Shown piece after piece: positions 30,508-42,727 of a DNA stretch of 64,000 nt. The position numbers and the translations under genes are program-made. The stretch is from Methylobacterium sp. DB0501. GTDB lineage: Bacteria > Pseudomonadota > Alphaproteobacteria > Rhizobiales > Beijerinckiaceae. Below the pieces are notes generated by a model that was given only the letters and a program-made list of their open reading frames with translations, did no database searches and had not been told where the DNA came from. The number at the start of each line of letters is the position of its first letter. Within the stretch, counting starts at the first letter, position 1. The stretch spans positions 1-64,000 of the forward strand of contig NZ_JAAKGV010000003.1 in NCBI RefSeq assembly GCF_011043735.1. The letters run 5' to 3'.

Positions 30508-31638
30508 TCAGCGCCCGGTGCGCACGCGGGTCCAGAGCCGCGTCACCACCCGCTGGGTGCGGTCGTCGTAGGCGGTGTTGGTGAACAGCCGGCGGAAGGT
30601 GGCCTCGTCCGGGTAGATGCCGGGATCGGACAGGATCTCGGGCTTCACCAGGGCCTTCGCCGCCAGGTTGCCGCTGGCGTAGGAGACGAAGTTGGTGTTG
30701 GCCGCCGCCACCTCGGGCCGCATCATGAAGTCGATGAAGGCGTGCGCCTCCGCCGCGTGCGGCGCATCCTTGGGGATCGCGAAGGCGTCAAACCACATCA
30801 GGGCGCCCTGCTGCGGGATGTAATAGGCGATGTCGACGTCGTTCTTCGCCTCGCGGGCGCGGCGGCGCGCCTGCAGGATGTCGCCCGAATAGCCGACCGA
30901 CAGGCAGACGTCGCCGTTGGCGAGCTGGTTGATGTACTCGGAGGAGTGGAATTTCTGCACCGCGCCGCGGATGCGGAACAGGGCGTCCCCGGCCTTGTCG
31001 AGGTCGTCGATCCGGCGCGAATCGGGCTTCAGCCCGAGGACCTGGAGCACGCTCGGGATGATGTCGTCCGGCGAATCGAGCATCGTCACGCCGCAATCCT
31101 TGAGCTTGGCGATCAGCTCGGGGCGCAGGACGATGTCCCAGGTGTTGAGCGGCTGGTTAGGCCCCAGGCGCTCGCGCACGAGCGCGGTGTTCACCCCGAT
31201 GCCGGTGGTGCCCCACATGTAGTCGACGGCGTAGGCGTTGCCCGGATCGTAGGCCGCGAGCCGCGCCGTCACCTCGGGCCAGGCGTGCTTGAGGTTCGGG
31301 ATCCTGGCCTTGTCGAGGGGCTGGAACGCGCCGGCCTTGATCAGGCGCTGCAGGAACGGCCCGGTCGGCACCACGATGTCGTAGCCCGAGCGGCCGGCGA
31401 GCAGCTTGGTCTCGAGGATCTCGTTGGTGTCGTAGGTGTCGTAGACGACCTTGATGCCGGTCTCGCGCGTGAAGGCGTCGAGCATCTTGGGGTCGATATA
31501 ATCCGACCAGTTGTAGACATTGACGACCCGCTCCGGCGCGGCTGCAGCGGTGCCTGCCGGCACCGCTACGAGGGCGAGGAGGCAGGCCAAGCCTCCCAGA
31601 AGACCTTGCTGCAGGACGCCGCGCCGGAGGAGCCCCAT
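30508..31638 (-). CDS. PotF/PotD-type polyamine-binding periplasmic protein
   Basis: This 376-residue exported protein has a signal peptide (GGLACLLALVAVPAGTAAAA), then VVNVYNWSDYIDPKMLDAFT, a hallmark of putrescine/spermidine-binding proteins. Further motifs are DIVVPTGPFLQRLIKAGAFQ, YAVDYMWGTTGIGVN and AYYIPQQGALMWFDAFAIPK. It begins 1 base after the RidA gene stop, so the two are co-transcribed. No permease or ATPase genes adjoin it, so it may serve a distant Pot transporter or act as a sensor. Confidence 0.85.
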   Translation of the reverse strand: MGLLRRGVLQQGLLGGLACLLALVAVPAGTAAAAPERVVNVYNWSDYIDPKMLDAFTRETGIKVVYDTYDTNEILETKLLAGRSGYDIVVPTGPFLQRLIKAGAFQPLDKARIPNLKHAWPEVTARLAAYDPGNAYAVDYMWGTTGIGVNTALVRERLGPNQPLNTWDIVLRPELIAKLKDCGVTMLDSPDDIIPSVLQVLGLKPDSRRIDDLDKAGDALFRIRGAVQKFHSSEYINQLANGDVCLSVGYSGDILQARRRAREAKNDVDIAYYIPQQGALMWFDAFAIPKDAPHAAEAHAFIDFMMRPEVAAANTNFVSYASGNLAAKALVKPEILSDPGIYPDEATFRRLFTNTAYDDRTQRVVTRLWTRVRTGR

Positions 31639-31639
31639 G

Positions 31640-31999
31640 TCAGGCCCCGACCGCGGCGACGATCGAGATCTCGACCCGGTATTGCGGGCCGGCGAGCTTC
31701 GCCTCGACGGTGGCGCGGGCCGGGGTGTGCCCCTGCGCGACCCAGCCGTCCCAGGCCCGGTTCATCTCGGCGAAGGTCGACATGTCGGCGAGGTAGATGG
31801 TGGCCGAGAGGAGGCGGGTCTTGTCGCTGCCGACCTGGGCGAGCAGCTCGTCGATCTGGGCGAGGATGTCCTTGGTCTGCGCCTCGACGCCCTCGTTGTT
31901 CGAGACGTTGTCCGCGACCTGCCCGGCCAGGTAGGCGGTACCGTTATGGACCACCGCCTGGCTCATCCGGGGGCCGGTGTCGAAACGGGTGATGGTCAT
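31640..31999 (-). CDS. RidA/YjgF-family protein
   Basis: This 119-residue trimer-forming family member starts ITRFDTGPRMSQAVVHNGTA and ends with the conserved active-site strand KLAGPQYRVEISIVAAVG (Arg and Glu present). RidA enzymes hydrolyse reactive enamine/imine intermediates from amino-acid catabolism. Its fusion by operon with a polyamine-binding protein suggests detoxification during polyamine or amine breakdown, by inference. The ATG at 31999 is preceded by GGAG-type sequence. Confidence 0.85.
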   Translation of the reverse strand: MTITRFDTGPRMSQAVVHNGTAYLAGQVADNVSNNEGVEAQTKDILAQIDELLAQVGSDKTRLLSATIYLADMSTFAEMNRAWDGWVAQGHTPARATVEAKLAGPQYRVEISIVAAVGA

Positions 32000-32178
32000 C
32001 GGAAAAACTCCTCGAGGCCCCGGAATGGTGCCCGGGCGCCTTGTGCCGCCGAATCCCGGCCCGCGTAAAGGGCTCGCGCCGCGGCGGGACCGGGTTCCGA
32101 CGGGCGAAGTTCGGCGCAACCACGGCCGGGCCTCGCGCGTTGGCCCCGTATCGAAGCGGAGCCGAAGGGCAGACCCCA

Positions 32179-32451
32179 ATGCTTGCGATCCTGTGGACCA
32201 TCATCATCGGCTTCGTTGCCGGTGTCATCGCCAAGTTCATCATGCCCGGCTCGGCCAACGAGCCGAGCGGCTTCATCATGACGACGCTGCTCGGCATCGT
32301 CGGCGCCTTCGTGGCGACCTTTCTCGGCCAGGTCACCGGCTGGTACCCGCCGAACGAGGGCGCCGGCCTGATCGCCTCGGTCGTCGGCGCGGTGGTCGTG
32401 CTGGCGATCTTCGGCTTCATCCAGAGCCGCCGCCGCACCACGGTCCTCTGA
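32179..32451 (+). CDS. GlsB/YeaQ/YmgE-family small membrane protein
   Basis: This 90-residue protein has three hydrophobic segments: ILWTIIIGFVAGVIAKFIMP, GFIMTTLLGIVGAFVATFLG and LIASVVGAVVVLAIFGFI. They are separated by short Gly/Pro loops and end in a basic tail (QSRRRTT). This matches the transglycosylase-associated/GlsB stress membrane family; its role is general envelope stress, with unclear mechanism. A strong terminator follows. Confidence 0.85.
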   Translation: MLAILWTIIIGFVAGVIAKFIMPGSANEPSGFIMTTLLGIVGAFVATFLGQVTGWYPPNEGAGLIASVVGAVVVLAIFGFIQSRRRTTVL

Positions 32452-32503
32452 TGCGGCAGGGCCGGCGGCCATCCCGCCGGCTTCTCCACCGAGACTGAAA
32501 AAA

Positions 32504-32538
32504 AAGGCCCGTGCCGGCATCCCGGCACGGGCCTTTCT
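32504..32538. terminator. Bidirectional Rho-independent terminator
   Basis: AAGGCCCGTGCCGG (32504-32517) pairs with CCGGCACGGGCCTT (32522-32535) around CATC, with an A-run before and TTTCTC after. It can stop transcription from both sides. Confidence 0.9.
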
Positions 32539-32593
32539 CGTATCGGGGAAGCTCAAGAGGGGAGGGGGCGCCGGTCGGGCGCCCCCGCGGGGA

Positions 32594-32836
32594 TCAGATC
32601 CGGGCCGGCTCGTGCGAGCCGCCATTCATCAGCGACTTGGCGGCGCAATGGCCGGTGGCGCCGCGGATCGCCAGCAGCGAACCGGCGACCAGGGCCGCGA
32701 GGCTCAGGAACTTGTTCGGCCGGGGCTGCGCCGCGGCGGCGGCGAGTCCGAGGCCGAGCACGACCGAGATGGTGCGCTCCTTGGTGGTCAGGTTGCGCTC
32801 GCCGCCGAATACGTCGTGCATCAGGTCGTTGGCCAT
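32594..32836 (-). CDS. DUF2892 (YgaP-like) small membrane protein
   Basis: This 80-residue protein has TTKERTISVVLGLGLAAAAA followed by KFLSLAALVAGSLLAIRGAT, two hydrophobic helices in the pattern of DUF2892 proteins, and a C-terminal CAAKSLMNG. Its function is unknown. It is flanked by the terminator at 32504 and a GST gene. Confidence 0.75.
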   Translation of the reverse strand: MANDLMHDVFGGERNLTTKERTISVVLGLGLAAAAAQPRPNKFLSLAALVAGSLLAIRGATGHCAAKSLMNGGSHEPARI

Positions 32837-32948
32837 GGGATCTCCGTCAGGGTCGGTCGCGGAAGAATTCCGCTGCGTCGCGGTGCGAACGCGGCCGGAG
32901 GCGGGACGTTCCCTGGCGGAGGCCGGCTTCAGTCCTGCGGCGCTTGTC

Positions 32949-33581
32949 TCAGGCCTGGGGCGCTTGTGCGATCAGCCGGTCGTCGATCTCCCGGGCGCGG
33001 ACGGCCGCCGGGCGGCCGGCGAGGCGGGCGACGTAGGCCTCGTAGGGAGGGCGCCGCTCGATGCCGCCGAACTGCATGCCCCACATCAGATGCGAACCGA
33101 GATAGAGGTCGGCGGCCGAGAAGCGCCCGCCGGCGAGGTAGTCGCGGCCGGAGACCGCGCCTTCGAGCGCGTCGAGCACCTCCGCCATGCTGCCGTAGCC
33201 GACCATGCGGCGCCGCTCCTCCGGTACCTCGACGGCGAGCGCCTTGTCGGTCACCGCCGCCTCGACCGGCCCGGCGGCAAAGAACAGCCAGCGGTAATAG
33301 GCGCCGCGCTCGGGATCATCGAGGGCCGGAGCGAGGCCGGCCTCCGGGAAGGCGTCGGCCAGATAGGCGCAGATTGCCGCCGTCTCGGTCACGGTGACGC
33401 CGCGATGCACCAGGGCCGGCACCTTGGCCAGCGGATTGATCGCCCGGTAGGCCGCCTCCTTCATCGCCGGGCCGTAGCCGAGGATCTCGGTGCGGTACGG
33501 CGCCCCGACCTCCTCCAGCATCCAGCGGACGATGCGGCCGCGGGACATCGGGTGGGTGTAGAAGACGAGATCGTCGCTCAT
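32949..33581 (-). CDS. Glutathione S-transferase family protein
   Basis: This 210-residue protein has the thioredoxin-like N-terminal domain (LVFYTHPMSRGRIVRWMLEE, catalytic-type Ser/Tyr region) with the cis-Pro motif AKVPALVHRGVTVTETAAIC (glutathione site ETAAI). An all-helical C-terminal domain follows, including GRDYLAGGRFSAADLYLGSH. It is closest in style to beta/theta-like bacterial GSTs. The substrate is unknown. It is probably monocistronic. Confidence 0.85.
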   Translation of the reverse strand: MSDDLVFYTHPMSRGRIVRWMLEEVGAPYRTEILGYGPAMKEAAYRAINPLAKVPALVHRGVTVTETAAICAYLADAFPEAGLAPALDDPERGAYYRWLFFAAGPVEAAVTDKALAVEVPEERRRMVGYGSMAEVLDALEGAVSGRDYLAGGRFSAADLYLGSHLMWGMQFGGIERRPPYEAYVARLAGRPAAVRAREIDDRLIAQAPQA

Positions 33582-33628
33582 GCGCTGCCTCCCGGGCGGG
33601 CGAATCGGCTGCGGCCCGCGTGAGGCCT

Positions 33629-33814
33629 TTAAGCAGGGGTGGAGGCAGGCGGGAAGGGAGCGGGTCGCTCAGAGCGGAAGCACAACTCCGGGAACAACGC
33701 CGGGAACACATCGGCGGGAAAGCCGAACCGATGCGCGAGCGCTCGCACCTGACGTGGACTGATCCGGCGCTTGCCGCTCAGGATCCCGATGACGCAGCCT
33801 TTGGCGCCGGGCAC
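33629..33814 (-). pseudogene. C-terminal fragment of a HigA-type antitoxin (XRE family)
   Basis: The readable frame (GCVIGILSGKRRISPRQVRA, then LAHRFGFPADVFPAL) matches only the last helices of HigA-like helix-turn-helix antitoxins, in which the recognition helix and a following IPADV-type motif end the protein. The N-terminal half is absent: upstream sequence is the pnp terminator, beginning at the very base where the frame opens. A short basic tail follows. The truncated gene is unlikely to bind DNA on its own. Confidence 0.5.
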
Positions 33815-33844
33815 AAAAAAGCGCGACCCCGAAGGGCCGCGCTT
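33815..33844 (-). terminator. pnp Rho-independent terminator
   Basis: On the minus strand AAGCGCGGCCC pairs with GGGTCGCGCTT around a TTCG tetraloop (one G-T pair), followed by six Ts. It lies 51 bases after the pnp stop, beyond a smaller GGACCC/GGGTCC hairpin. Confidence 0.85.
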
Positions 33845-33894
33845 CCGGATGCTGACAGCGGAGGACCCTTCACGGGTCCCCCGGCATCAAATGA

Positions 33895-36066
<2,172 letters not shown>

Positions 36067-36312
36067 GTTCGTCATGCCTTCCTGCGGTCCGGGAGGGCGG
36101 CGCCAGCGCAAGACGGCGAGGGGCTCATGGGAGAGCCACCGGCGATCCTGCCCTGGCGGTCGCGGCCCGCGCTCTTCGGTGCGGGTCCCGGAATAAGGGC
36201 GGCCGGACCCATTCCGGCCCACCCGGGACGAGGGACGCCGCTTCGCTGTCGAAGACCGGCCCCTTCGCGAAAACGCGGCCCGGACCGGTGCCCGAACCGC
36301 GTGAAACTTAAC
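36067..36312 (-). other. rpsO-pnp intergenic leader
   Basis: This 246-bp spacer holds a hairpin with GGGTCCGG and CCGGGACCC arms near 36184-36210, in the position where pnp leaders of other bacteria carry an RNase III/PNPase autoregulatory stem. Autoregulation here is inferred from position only. Confidence 0.35.
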
Positions 36313-36582
36313 CTAGCGGCGGATGCCGAGGCGCTCGATGAGGGCGCGGTAGCGGGCCTCGTCCTTGCGCTTCAGGTAGTCGAGGAGCGACCGGCGCTGC
36401 GAGACCAGCTTGAGCAGGCCGCGGCGCGAGTGGTTGTCCTTGGTGTGGGTCTTGAAGTGCCCGGTGAGGTTCTGGATCCGCTCGGTGAGGATCGCGACCT
36501 GCACCTCCGGCGAGCCGGTGTCAGAACCGGCGCGGGCATGTTCCTTGATGAGCGCGGTCTTGCGCTCCGCCGTGATCGACAT
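36313..36582 (-). CDS. rpsO: 30S ribosomal protein S15
   Basis: This 89-residue protein is full length for S15. It has [60 protein letters not shown] and the C-terminal [20 protein letters not shown]. It binds the central domain of 16S rRNA. AAAGGAC lies just before the ATG at 36582; an upstream in-frame ATG at 36648 was rejected. It is encoded directly before pnp. Confidence 0.98.
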   Translation of the reverse strand: MSITAERKTALIKEHARAGSDTGSPEVQVAILTERIQNLTGHFKTHTKDNHSRRGLLKLVSQRRSLLDYLKRKDEARYRALIERLGIRR

Positions 36583-36891
36583 CGCGTGTCCTTTCAGTGT
36601 GACGGGTCGAAGGATGCGCGGTCCCCGTCGCGGGGCCGCTTTCCGCACCAGGCTCGGCCGGGCCGGGATGTCGTCCAGCGCGGTCTGCCAAGGCGAAAAA
36701 CCTCGCCGTATGCGGGCGAGGGTGGCGCACCTCTACACGAATCCGCCGGACGTTGCCACTCCCTCCCGGGCGATCGCCCCGCGCGCGGTTTCGTCACGCC
36801 CGCTTCCGTCCGGCCGGAAACGGCCGAGGTCGAACCCAGGATACCCCCGAGCAGTTTGCCCGCCATTCACCACCACGCGAGAGATGCTGCG
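36583..36891. promoter_or_regulatory. Divergent region between rpsO and the YciE/YciF gene
   Basis: These 309 bases contain no supported gene. A GCGGTCCCC/GGGGCCGC hairpin lies near 36619-36640, and an AT-poor remainder gives no clear promoter boxes. Both genes must start from here. Confidence 0.35.
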
Positions 36892-37458
36892 ATGACCCCG
36901 ACCGCGAGCAAGGCCGGCCCGGCCAGCCATGAGGCAAGCCGTGAGGCCGCCCGTGAAACCGTGCAATCGATCTACGTCACGGCGTTGCGGAACACCCACG
37001 CCCTGGAGAAGCAGGCGGCACAGATGATCCAGCGCCAGATCGAGCGCTACGAGCACTATCCCGTGCTGACCCAGGCCCTGCGGCTGCACAAGAGCGAGAC
37101 CGACCAGCAGGTCGCCCGCCTCGCCGACCTGCTGCACGGCCACGGCGAGGACCGCTCCCTCCTCAAGGACATGGTGACCCAGACGGTGGGCAACGTCGCG
37201 GCCCTGGTCCACAGCGTGACCGGCGACGAGGTGTTGAAGAACCTCTACACCGACTACTCGGTCGAGACCTACGAGATCGCCGCCTATACCTCGCTGATCG
37301 CGCTCGCCGAGGAGGCCGGGCACGCCCGGGACGTCGAGACCCTGCGCTTGTCGCTCCGGGAAGAGGAGCGCATGGCCGAGGCGGTCTTTGCCCAGATCGT
37401 GCCGGTGACGCAGGGCTACGTCGCCCGCGAGGCCCGGGGCGAGAAGGCGGACCGGTAG
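36892..37458 (+). CDS. YciE/YciF (DUF892) ferritin-like protein
   Basis: This 188-residue four-helix protein belongs to the DUF892 ferritin-like stress family. Helix pairs carry ferritin-type Glu/His ligands: TALRNTHALEKQAAQMIQRQ, LRLHKSETDQQVARLADLLH, YSVETYEIAAYTSLIALAEE and LRLSLREEERMAEAVFAQIV. It may bind a di-iron site and respond to osmotic or oxidative stress, as known for the family. A short Ala/Ser-rich N-terminal tail precedes the fold. Confidence 0.85.
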   Translation: MTPTASKAGPASHEASREAARETVQSIYVTALRNTHALEKQAAQMIQRQIERYEHYPVLTQALRLHKSETDQQVARLADLLHGHGEDRSLLKDMVTQTVGNVAALVHSVTGDEVLKNLYTDYSVETYEIAAYTSLIALAEEAGHARDVETLRLSLREEERMAEAVFAQIVPVTQGYVAREARGEKADR

Positions 37459-37634
37459 CGGCGTCCTTCGCCCGTCTGCGGTCGGGGACACCCCGGACGG
37501 GCCCACTCGTCATGCGCGCCCGGAAAGCCCTTCCCGGCAGAAGCCCTCATTGGCGAACCCGGCATCCAGCTCCGAGAGCGGCCGCGACCGGTCGTGGTGC
37601 AGGGCGAGGCGGCCCGGCGCGGGCCGCCGCCGGT

Positions 37635-38267
37635 TCAGCGCAGGCCGCCGCCGACCACCCCGGCCTCGACGGCGAGCGTCAGGCGGTCGGTGACCGCCCA
37701 CTCGACCCCGACATGCGCGTCCGGGCGGACGAAGATGTCGTCGCGCGAGAACGGGGCCGAGACCGGCGTCGCCCCTGCCCGCAGCGTCCCGTGCACGGCC
37801 GCGGCGCCGGCCCGGGCATAGAGCAGCACGTCCGGCGTCAGCAGAGCGCCGACCTTCACCTGCACCCCGCCGGCGAAGTCGCGGGTATAGGCGAGCCCGC
37901 CATAGCCCGGGTTCAGGCCGCCGGAGGTCGCCGCCAGGTAGTCGAAGCCGCCGGCGATGCCGTAGACGAACCGGCCCTCCTGCCACATCCGCCCGCCCTC
38001 GAACCCGATGGTCGGGCCGGCATAGCCGCCGAACCGCCGCGACGACACCGCTTCGAACCCGGTCGACAGCCGGGCATAGGAGCCGGACCAGCGCTCCCCC
38101 GCCTCGAGGCCGTCCTCGGCGAGCCCGCGGGGCCAGGCGAAGACCGGCAGGAGGCCGAAGCCGACGAGGCCCTGCGCCGCGCCGGGATCCGGCCTGAGGG
38201 CGCAAAGGCCGAGGACGAGGCAGGCCGCGAGGCGGCGGAGCGGACGGGAACGCGCGAATCCGGTCAT
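37635..38267 (-). CDS. Outer-membrane beta-barrel-like protein
   Basis: This 210-residue protein has a signal peptide (RLAACLVLGLCALRPDPGAA) and alternating aromatic/glycine strands typical of small barrels (GERWSGSYARLSTGFEAVSS, GGYAGPTIGFEGGRMWQ, GFDYLAATSGGLNPGYGG). The final strand is RLTLAVEAGVVGGGLR; the last residue is Arg rather than the usual aromatic. It resembles OmpA/Opa-like alphaproteobacterial surface proteins. Its function is unknown. Confidence 0.65.
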   Translation of the reverse strand: MTGFARSRPLRRLAACLVLGLCALRPDPGAAQGLVGFGLLPVFAWPRGLAEDGLEAGERWSGSYARLSTGFEAVSSRRFGGYAGPTIGFEGGRMWQEGRFVYGIAGGFDYLAATSGGLNPGYGGLAYTRDFAGGVQVKVGALLTPDVLLYARAGAAAVHGTLRAGATPVSAPFSRDDIFVRPDAHVGVEWAVTDRLTLAVEAGVVGGGLR

Positions 38268-38355
38268 GCGGTCAGGATAGCCGAAGCGGGAGCGTTCCGC
38301 ATCGGGCGCCGCGGCCACGCCGGGAGCGGGAATGCGGGGCCGGTGACAACGCGAA

Positions 38356-38385
38356 ACGCTGCGCGCCCTTCGCGGCGCGCAGCGT
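38356..38385 (-). terminator. Terminator of the symporter operon
   Basis: ACGCTGCGCGCC (38356-38367) and GGCGCGCAGCGT (38374-38385) form a perfect 12-bp stem with a 6-base loop; on the minus strand it is followed by TTTCG. It lies just past the stop of the cation/acetate symporter gene. Confidence 0.8.
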
Positions 38386-38410
38386 CGTGACCCCCGGAAC
38401 CTCCCGCCCG

Positions 38411-40015
<1,605 letters not shown>

Positions 40016-40028
40016 GCGTCGGGCTCCG

Positions 40029-40295
40029 TCAGCACGCAGTGAGGCGGTTGGCGAGAAGGACGTAGGTGCCGGTGAGCACCATCGTCGACAGGATCACGAG
40101 GAGCCCGAAGACGGTCGCGACCGTCACCGCCAGGCCGGGGGCGACGGGGGCCGTCATGGTGGCGGGCGAGGCGATGAAGGTGCCCACGAAGGCGGCGTAG
40201 ATCAGCGTCTGGATCGCCGCCATGATCCAGCCGAGCCGCGCCTGCGGCAGGTCGTCGTTCGGGTTATCGGGACGTGCTCGTTCTGCCGACATCAC
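40029..40295 (-). CDS. DUF485 membrane protein (YjcH-like)
   Basis: This 88-residue protein has two hydrophobic helices (GWIMAAIQTLIYAAFVGTFI and LAVTVATVFGLLVILSTMVL) and a polar N-terminus. It is the small partner encoded before ActP-type symporters and probably modulates or stabilises the transporter. A second ATG three bases on (40292) is equally possible. AGGTCGAG lies just upstream. Confidence 0.8.
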   Translation of the reverse strand: MMSAERARPDNPNDDLPQARLGWIMAAIQTLIYAAFVGTFIASPATMTAPVAPGLAVTVATVFGLLVILSTMVLTGTYVLLANRLTAC

Positions 40296-40339
40296 TCGAC
40301 CTCCGTTCTCACAAGTAAAAAGGGGGGATCGACCGTCCG

Positions 40340-41503
40340 CTATTCAGCGGCGTTCGGAAACGCATCCGGGTCGGCGCCGACCACACGGCCGAAGCCGTTG
40401 TTGACGCGGCTGCGCTGATACTTGTTGAGCCAGGTGCTGAACTGCACCGGCAGCATGTCGTAGGGGCGCTCCTCGCCGAGCACCATGGCGGCGTAGACCG
40501 GCCAGTGCGGGTTCGCCAGCATCGGCCGGCCGAGCATGACGAGGTCGACCTGCCCCTCCCGCAGGATCGCGTCGGCGAAGACCGGGTCGGCGAGGTTCCA
40601 GTTGGCGGCGGTGAGGACGCCCGCCTCCTCGCGGATGCGCTGCGCCGCCGGGACCATGAAGCCCTCCTCGTCCCACGGCGTCTGGGCCCGGCCGGTATTG
40701 CCGCCGAACGACACGTCGACGAGGTCGAGGCCGCGGGGCGCCAGCTGCCGGGCGAGTTCGACCGAATCGTCGAGGGTCTGTCCGCCGGGGGCGAATTCGG
40801 TGACGCCGAAGCGCATCGAGAGCGGCAGCCGCTCGGGCCATTCGGAGCGCACCGCCTCGAACACCTCGACGAGGAGCCGGCTGCGGCCGGCGAAGTCGCC
40901 GCCGTATTCGTCGGTGCGGCGGTTCGCCAGCGGCGAGAAGAAGCTCGAGAGCAGGAAACCGTGGGCGCAGTGGATCTCGAGCCACCGGAACCCGGCCTCC
41001 CGCGCCCGGCGCGCGGCGTCGGCGTAAAGCTGCACCACGCTCCGGATGTCGTCGCGGGTCATCGCGCGGGGCACCCGGGGCATGATGCCCCCGAAGGCCT
41101 CGGCGGAGGGGCCGATCACCTCCCAGGCGTCCGGATGGTCCTCGGGCAAGTGCCCGCCGCCGCGCCACGGCGGCTCGACGCAGCCGCGCCGGCCGGTATG
41201 GCCGAGCTGGATGCCCGGCACCGCCCCCACCGAGTCGACGAAGCGGGCGATGCGGGCCAGCGCCTCGCCCTGCCGGTCGTTCCAGATGCCGGCGCAGTGG
41301 GTCGACATCCGGCCCTCCGGCGCGACGGCGGCCTGCTCCACCACTACCAGGGCGGCACCGCCCGCCGCCTTCGAGCCGAGATGCGCCAGGTGCCAGTCGG
41401 TCACGAGGCCGTCCGGCGACGAGAACTGCGTCATCGGCGACACGGCGATCCGGTTGCGCAGCGTGACGTCGCGGACCCGTAGCTCGCTGAACAGAGAGGA
41501 CAT
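40340..41503 (-). CDS. NADH:flavin oxidoreductase, OYE/YqjM type
   Basis: This 387-residue FMN TIM-barrel enzyme has RDVTLRNRIAVSPMTQFSSP, the active-site pair in GIQLGHTGRRG, the barrel motif WLEIHCAHGFLLSSFFSPLA followed by NRRTDEYGGDFAGRSRLLVE, and the FMN phosphate site VDLVMLGRPMLANPHWPV. It reduces activated alkenes such as enones. The C-terminal tail is longer than in YqjM, carrying the segment LNKYQRSRVNNGFG. It is divergent from an AraC regulator, a common control pairing. The start at 41503 has GGGAGACC upstream. Confidence 0.85.
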   Translation of the reverse strand: MSSLFSELRVRDVTLRNRIAVSPMTQFSSPDGLVTDWHLAHLGSKAAGGAALVVVEQAAVAPEGRMSTHCAGIWNDRQGEALARIARFVDSVGAVPGIQLGHTGRRGCVEPPWRGGGHLPEDHPDAWEVIGPSAEAFGGIMPRVPRAMTRDDIRSVVQLYADAARRAREAGFRWLEIHCAHGFLLSSFFSPLANRRTDEYGGDFAGRSRLLVEVFEAVRSEWPERLPLSMRFGVTEFAPGGQTLDDSVELARQLAPRGLDLVDVSFGGNTGRAQTPWDEEGFMVPAAQRIREEAGVLTAANWNLADPVFADAILREGQVDLVMLGRPMLANPHWPVYAAMVLGEERPYDMLPVQFSTWLNKYQRSRVNNGFGRVVGADPDAFPNAAE

Positions 41504-41783
41504 CCCGTCTGGTCTCCCATCTCGCACGTCATCCCAAGCTTCTGCCGGTGGATCGTGCGGACTGCCCGAAAATCGATCGCTCTCGACAAGAAACAGGCAC
41601 CCGGATGCCCGCTTCTCTACCGGCGACGACTTGCTCGGCGATCAGACTGCCCGTACCCTCCCGGGGCGTTCTTCCAGAATCGCGCCGCGGGCGATCAGAA
41701 TCCGGCCAAGGGTCCGGGCCAAGGTCGGGCCAAGGGTCGAGAGCTTGGGGCGGGCAGGGGGACGCGAGAGCCGGATCGACACG
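41504..41783. promoter_or_regulatory. Divergent OYE/AraC regulatory region with tandem repeats
   Basis: Three near-identical units GGCCAAGGGTCC, GGGCCAAGGTC and GGGCCAAGGGTC run head to tail at 41704-41738 with an 11-12 bp period. That is close to one DNA turn, as expected for AraC-type activator sites on one helix face. The rest shows no gene. Confidence 0.45.
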
Positions 41784-42686
41784 ATGACGCTCACGACGAT
41801 GCAGACGCGGGACATCGGCGCCTGGCCGAGGAACGTCGTCATCGCCCGCAGCACCGGGCGCGGCTGGCGCGACATCCACGCCCAGCACGTCGCGGTGGAG
41901 CCCTGGACCGGCACGCTCGACCCGGTCGGCAATCCCTGCCTCGGCTACTGCGTCAACCGCCCGGCCCAGGTGCACCGGCGCATCGGCCGGGGCGGACCGG
42001 CCGAGACCCGCACCCTGCGCCCGCGCCAGTTCCACCTGATCCCGGCCCACGACGCGAGCGAGTGGCAGCGCCGGGGCCGGTCCGAGATGCTGGCGATGCA
42101 TCTGAGCCAGGACCTGATCGACGACGTCGCGGGGCGGATGTGGAGCGCCTCGGCCGCGCGGGTCGAGCTCGACGTGCCGCTCGGCACCGCCGACCCGCTG
42201 CTCGAGCAATTGGCGCTTGCCATCCTGGAGATCCTGCGCGAGGCGCCCGACCCGTCGTCGCGGCTCTACGTCGACGAGCTGGTCCACGCCATGGCGTGCC
42301 GCCTGGTGCGGACCTACACGGCCAACGGCCGGTCCGCGCGCGCCGTCCCGGACCCGGATCGGGCCGACCGGGCGGACCTCGCCCGCCTGCGCGACCTCGT
42401 CGAGGCGCATCTCGCCGAGGATCTCTCGCTCGAGACGATCGCGGGCGCGGTCGGCGTGTCGCCGCGCTCCCTGTCCCGCGCCGTCCTGCAGCATTGGGGG
42501 ACGAGCGTGCACCGCTACGTCCTGTCGCGCCGCCTGGAGCGGGCCAAGACCCTGCTGCGCGCCACCGACCACGCCATCGCGTCGATCGCCCTCGATACCG
42601 GCTTCTCGAGCCAGAGCCACCTGGCGACGGCGTTCCGAAAGACGACCGGGCTGACGCCGAAGGCATTCAGGGAGGGTGGGGCGTAG
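41784..42686 (+). CDS. AraC-family transcriptional regulator
   Basis: This 300-residue regulator has a ligand/cupin-like N-terminal part (VEPWTGTLDPVGNPCLGYCV) and a C-terminal double helix-turn-helix. The first HTH is DLSLETIAGAVGVSPRSLSR; the second is DHAIASIALDTGFSSQSHLA, ending in FRKTTGLTPKAFRE. It probably controls the divergent OYE-family gene. The ATG is at 41784. Confidence 0.85.
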   Translation: MTLTTMQTRDIGAWPRNVVIARSTGRGWRDIHAQHVAVEPWTGTLDPVGNPCLGYCVNRPAQVHRRIGRGGPAETRTLRPRQFHLIPAHDASEWQRRGRSEMLAMHLSQDLIDDVAGRMWSASAARVELDVPLGTADPLLEQLALAILEILREAPDPSSRLYVDELVHAMACRLVRTYTANGRSARAVPDPDRADRADLARLRDLVEAHLAEDLSLETIAGAVGVSPRSLSRAVLQHWGTSVHRYVLSRRLERAKTLLRATDHAIASIALDTGFSSQSHLATAFRKTTGLTPKAFREGGA

Positions 42687-42727
42687 CGGCGGGTTTGGTG
42701 CGGGTCGCGGCTTCGATCCGGCGGCTC

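Noticed and set aside
36067..36075. Earlier pnp start (MTNMFDVQ)
   Set aside because: The Shine-Dalgarno sequence would be only about one base from this ATG; the ATG at 36066 has normal spacing and matches family starts.
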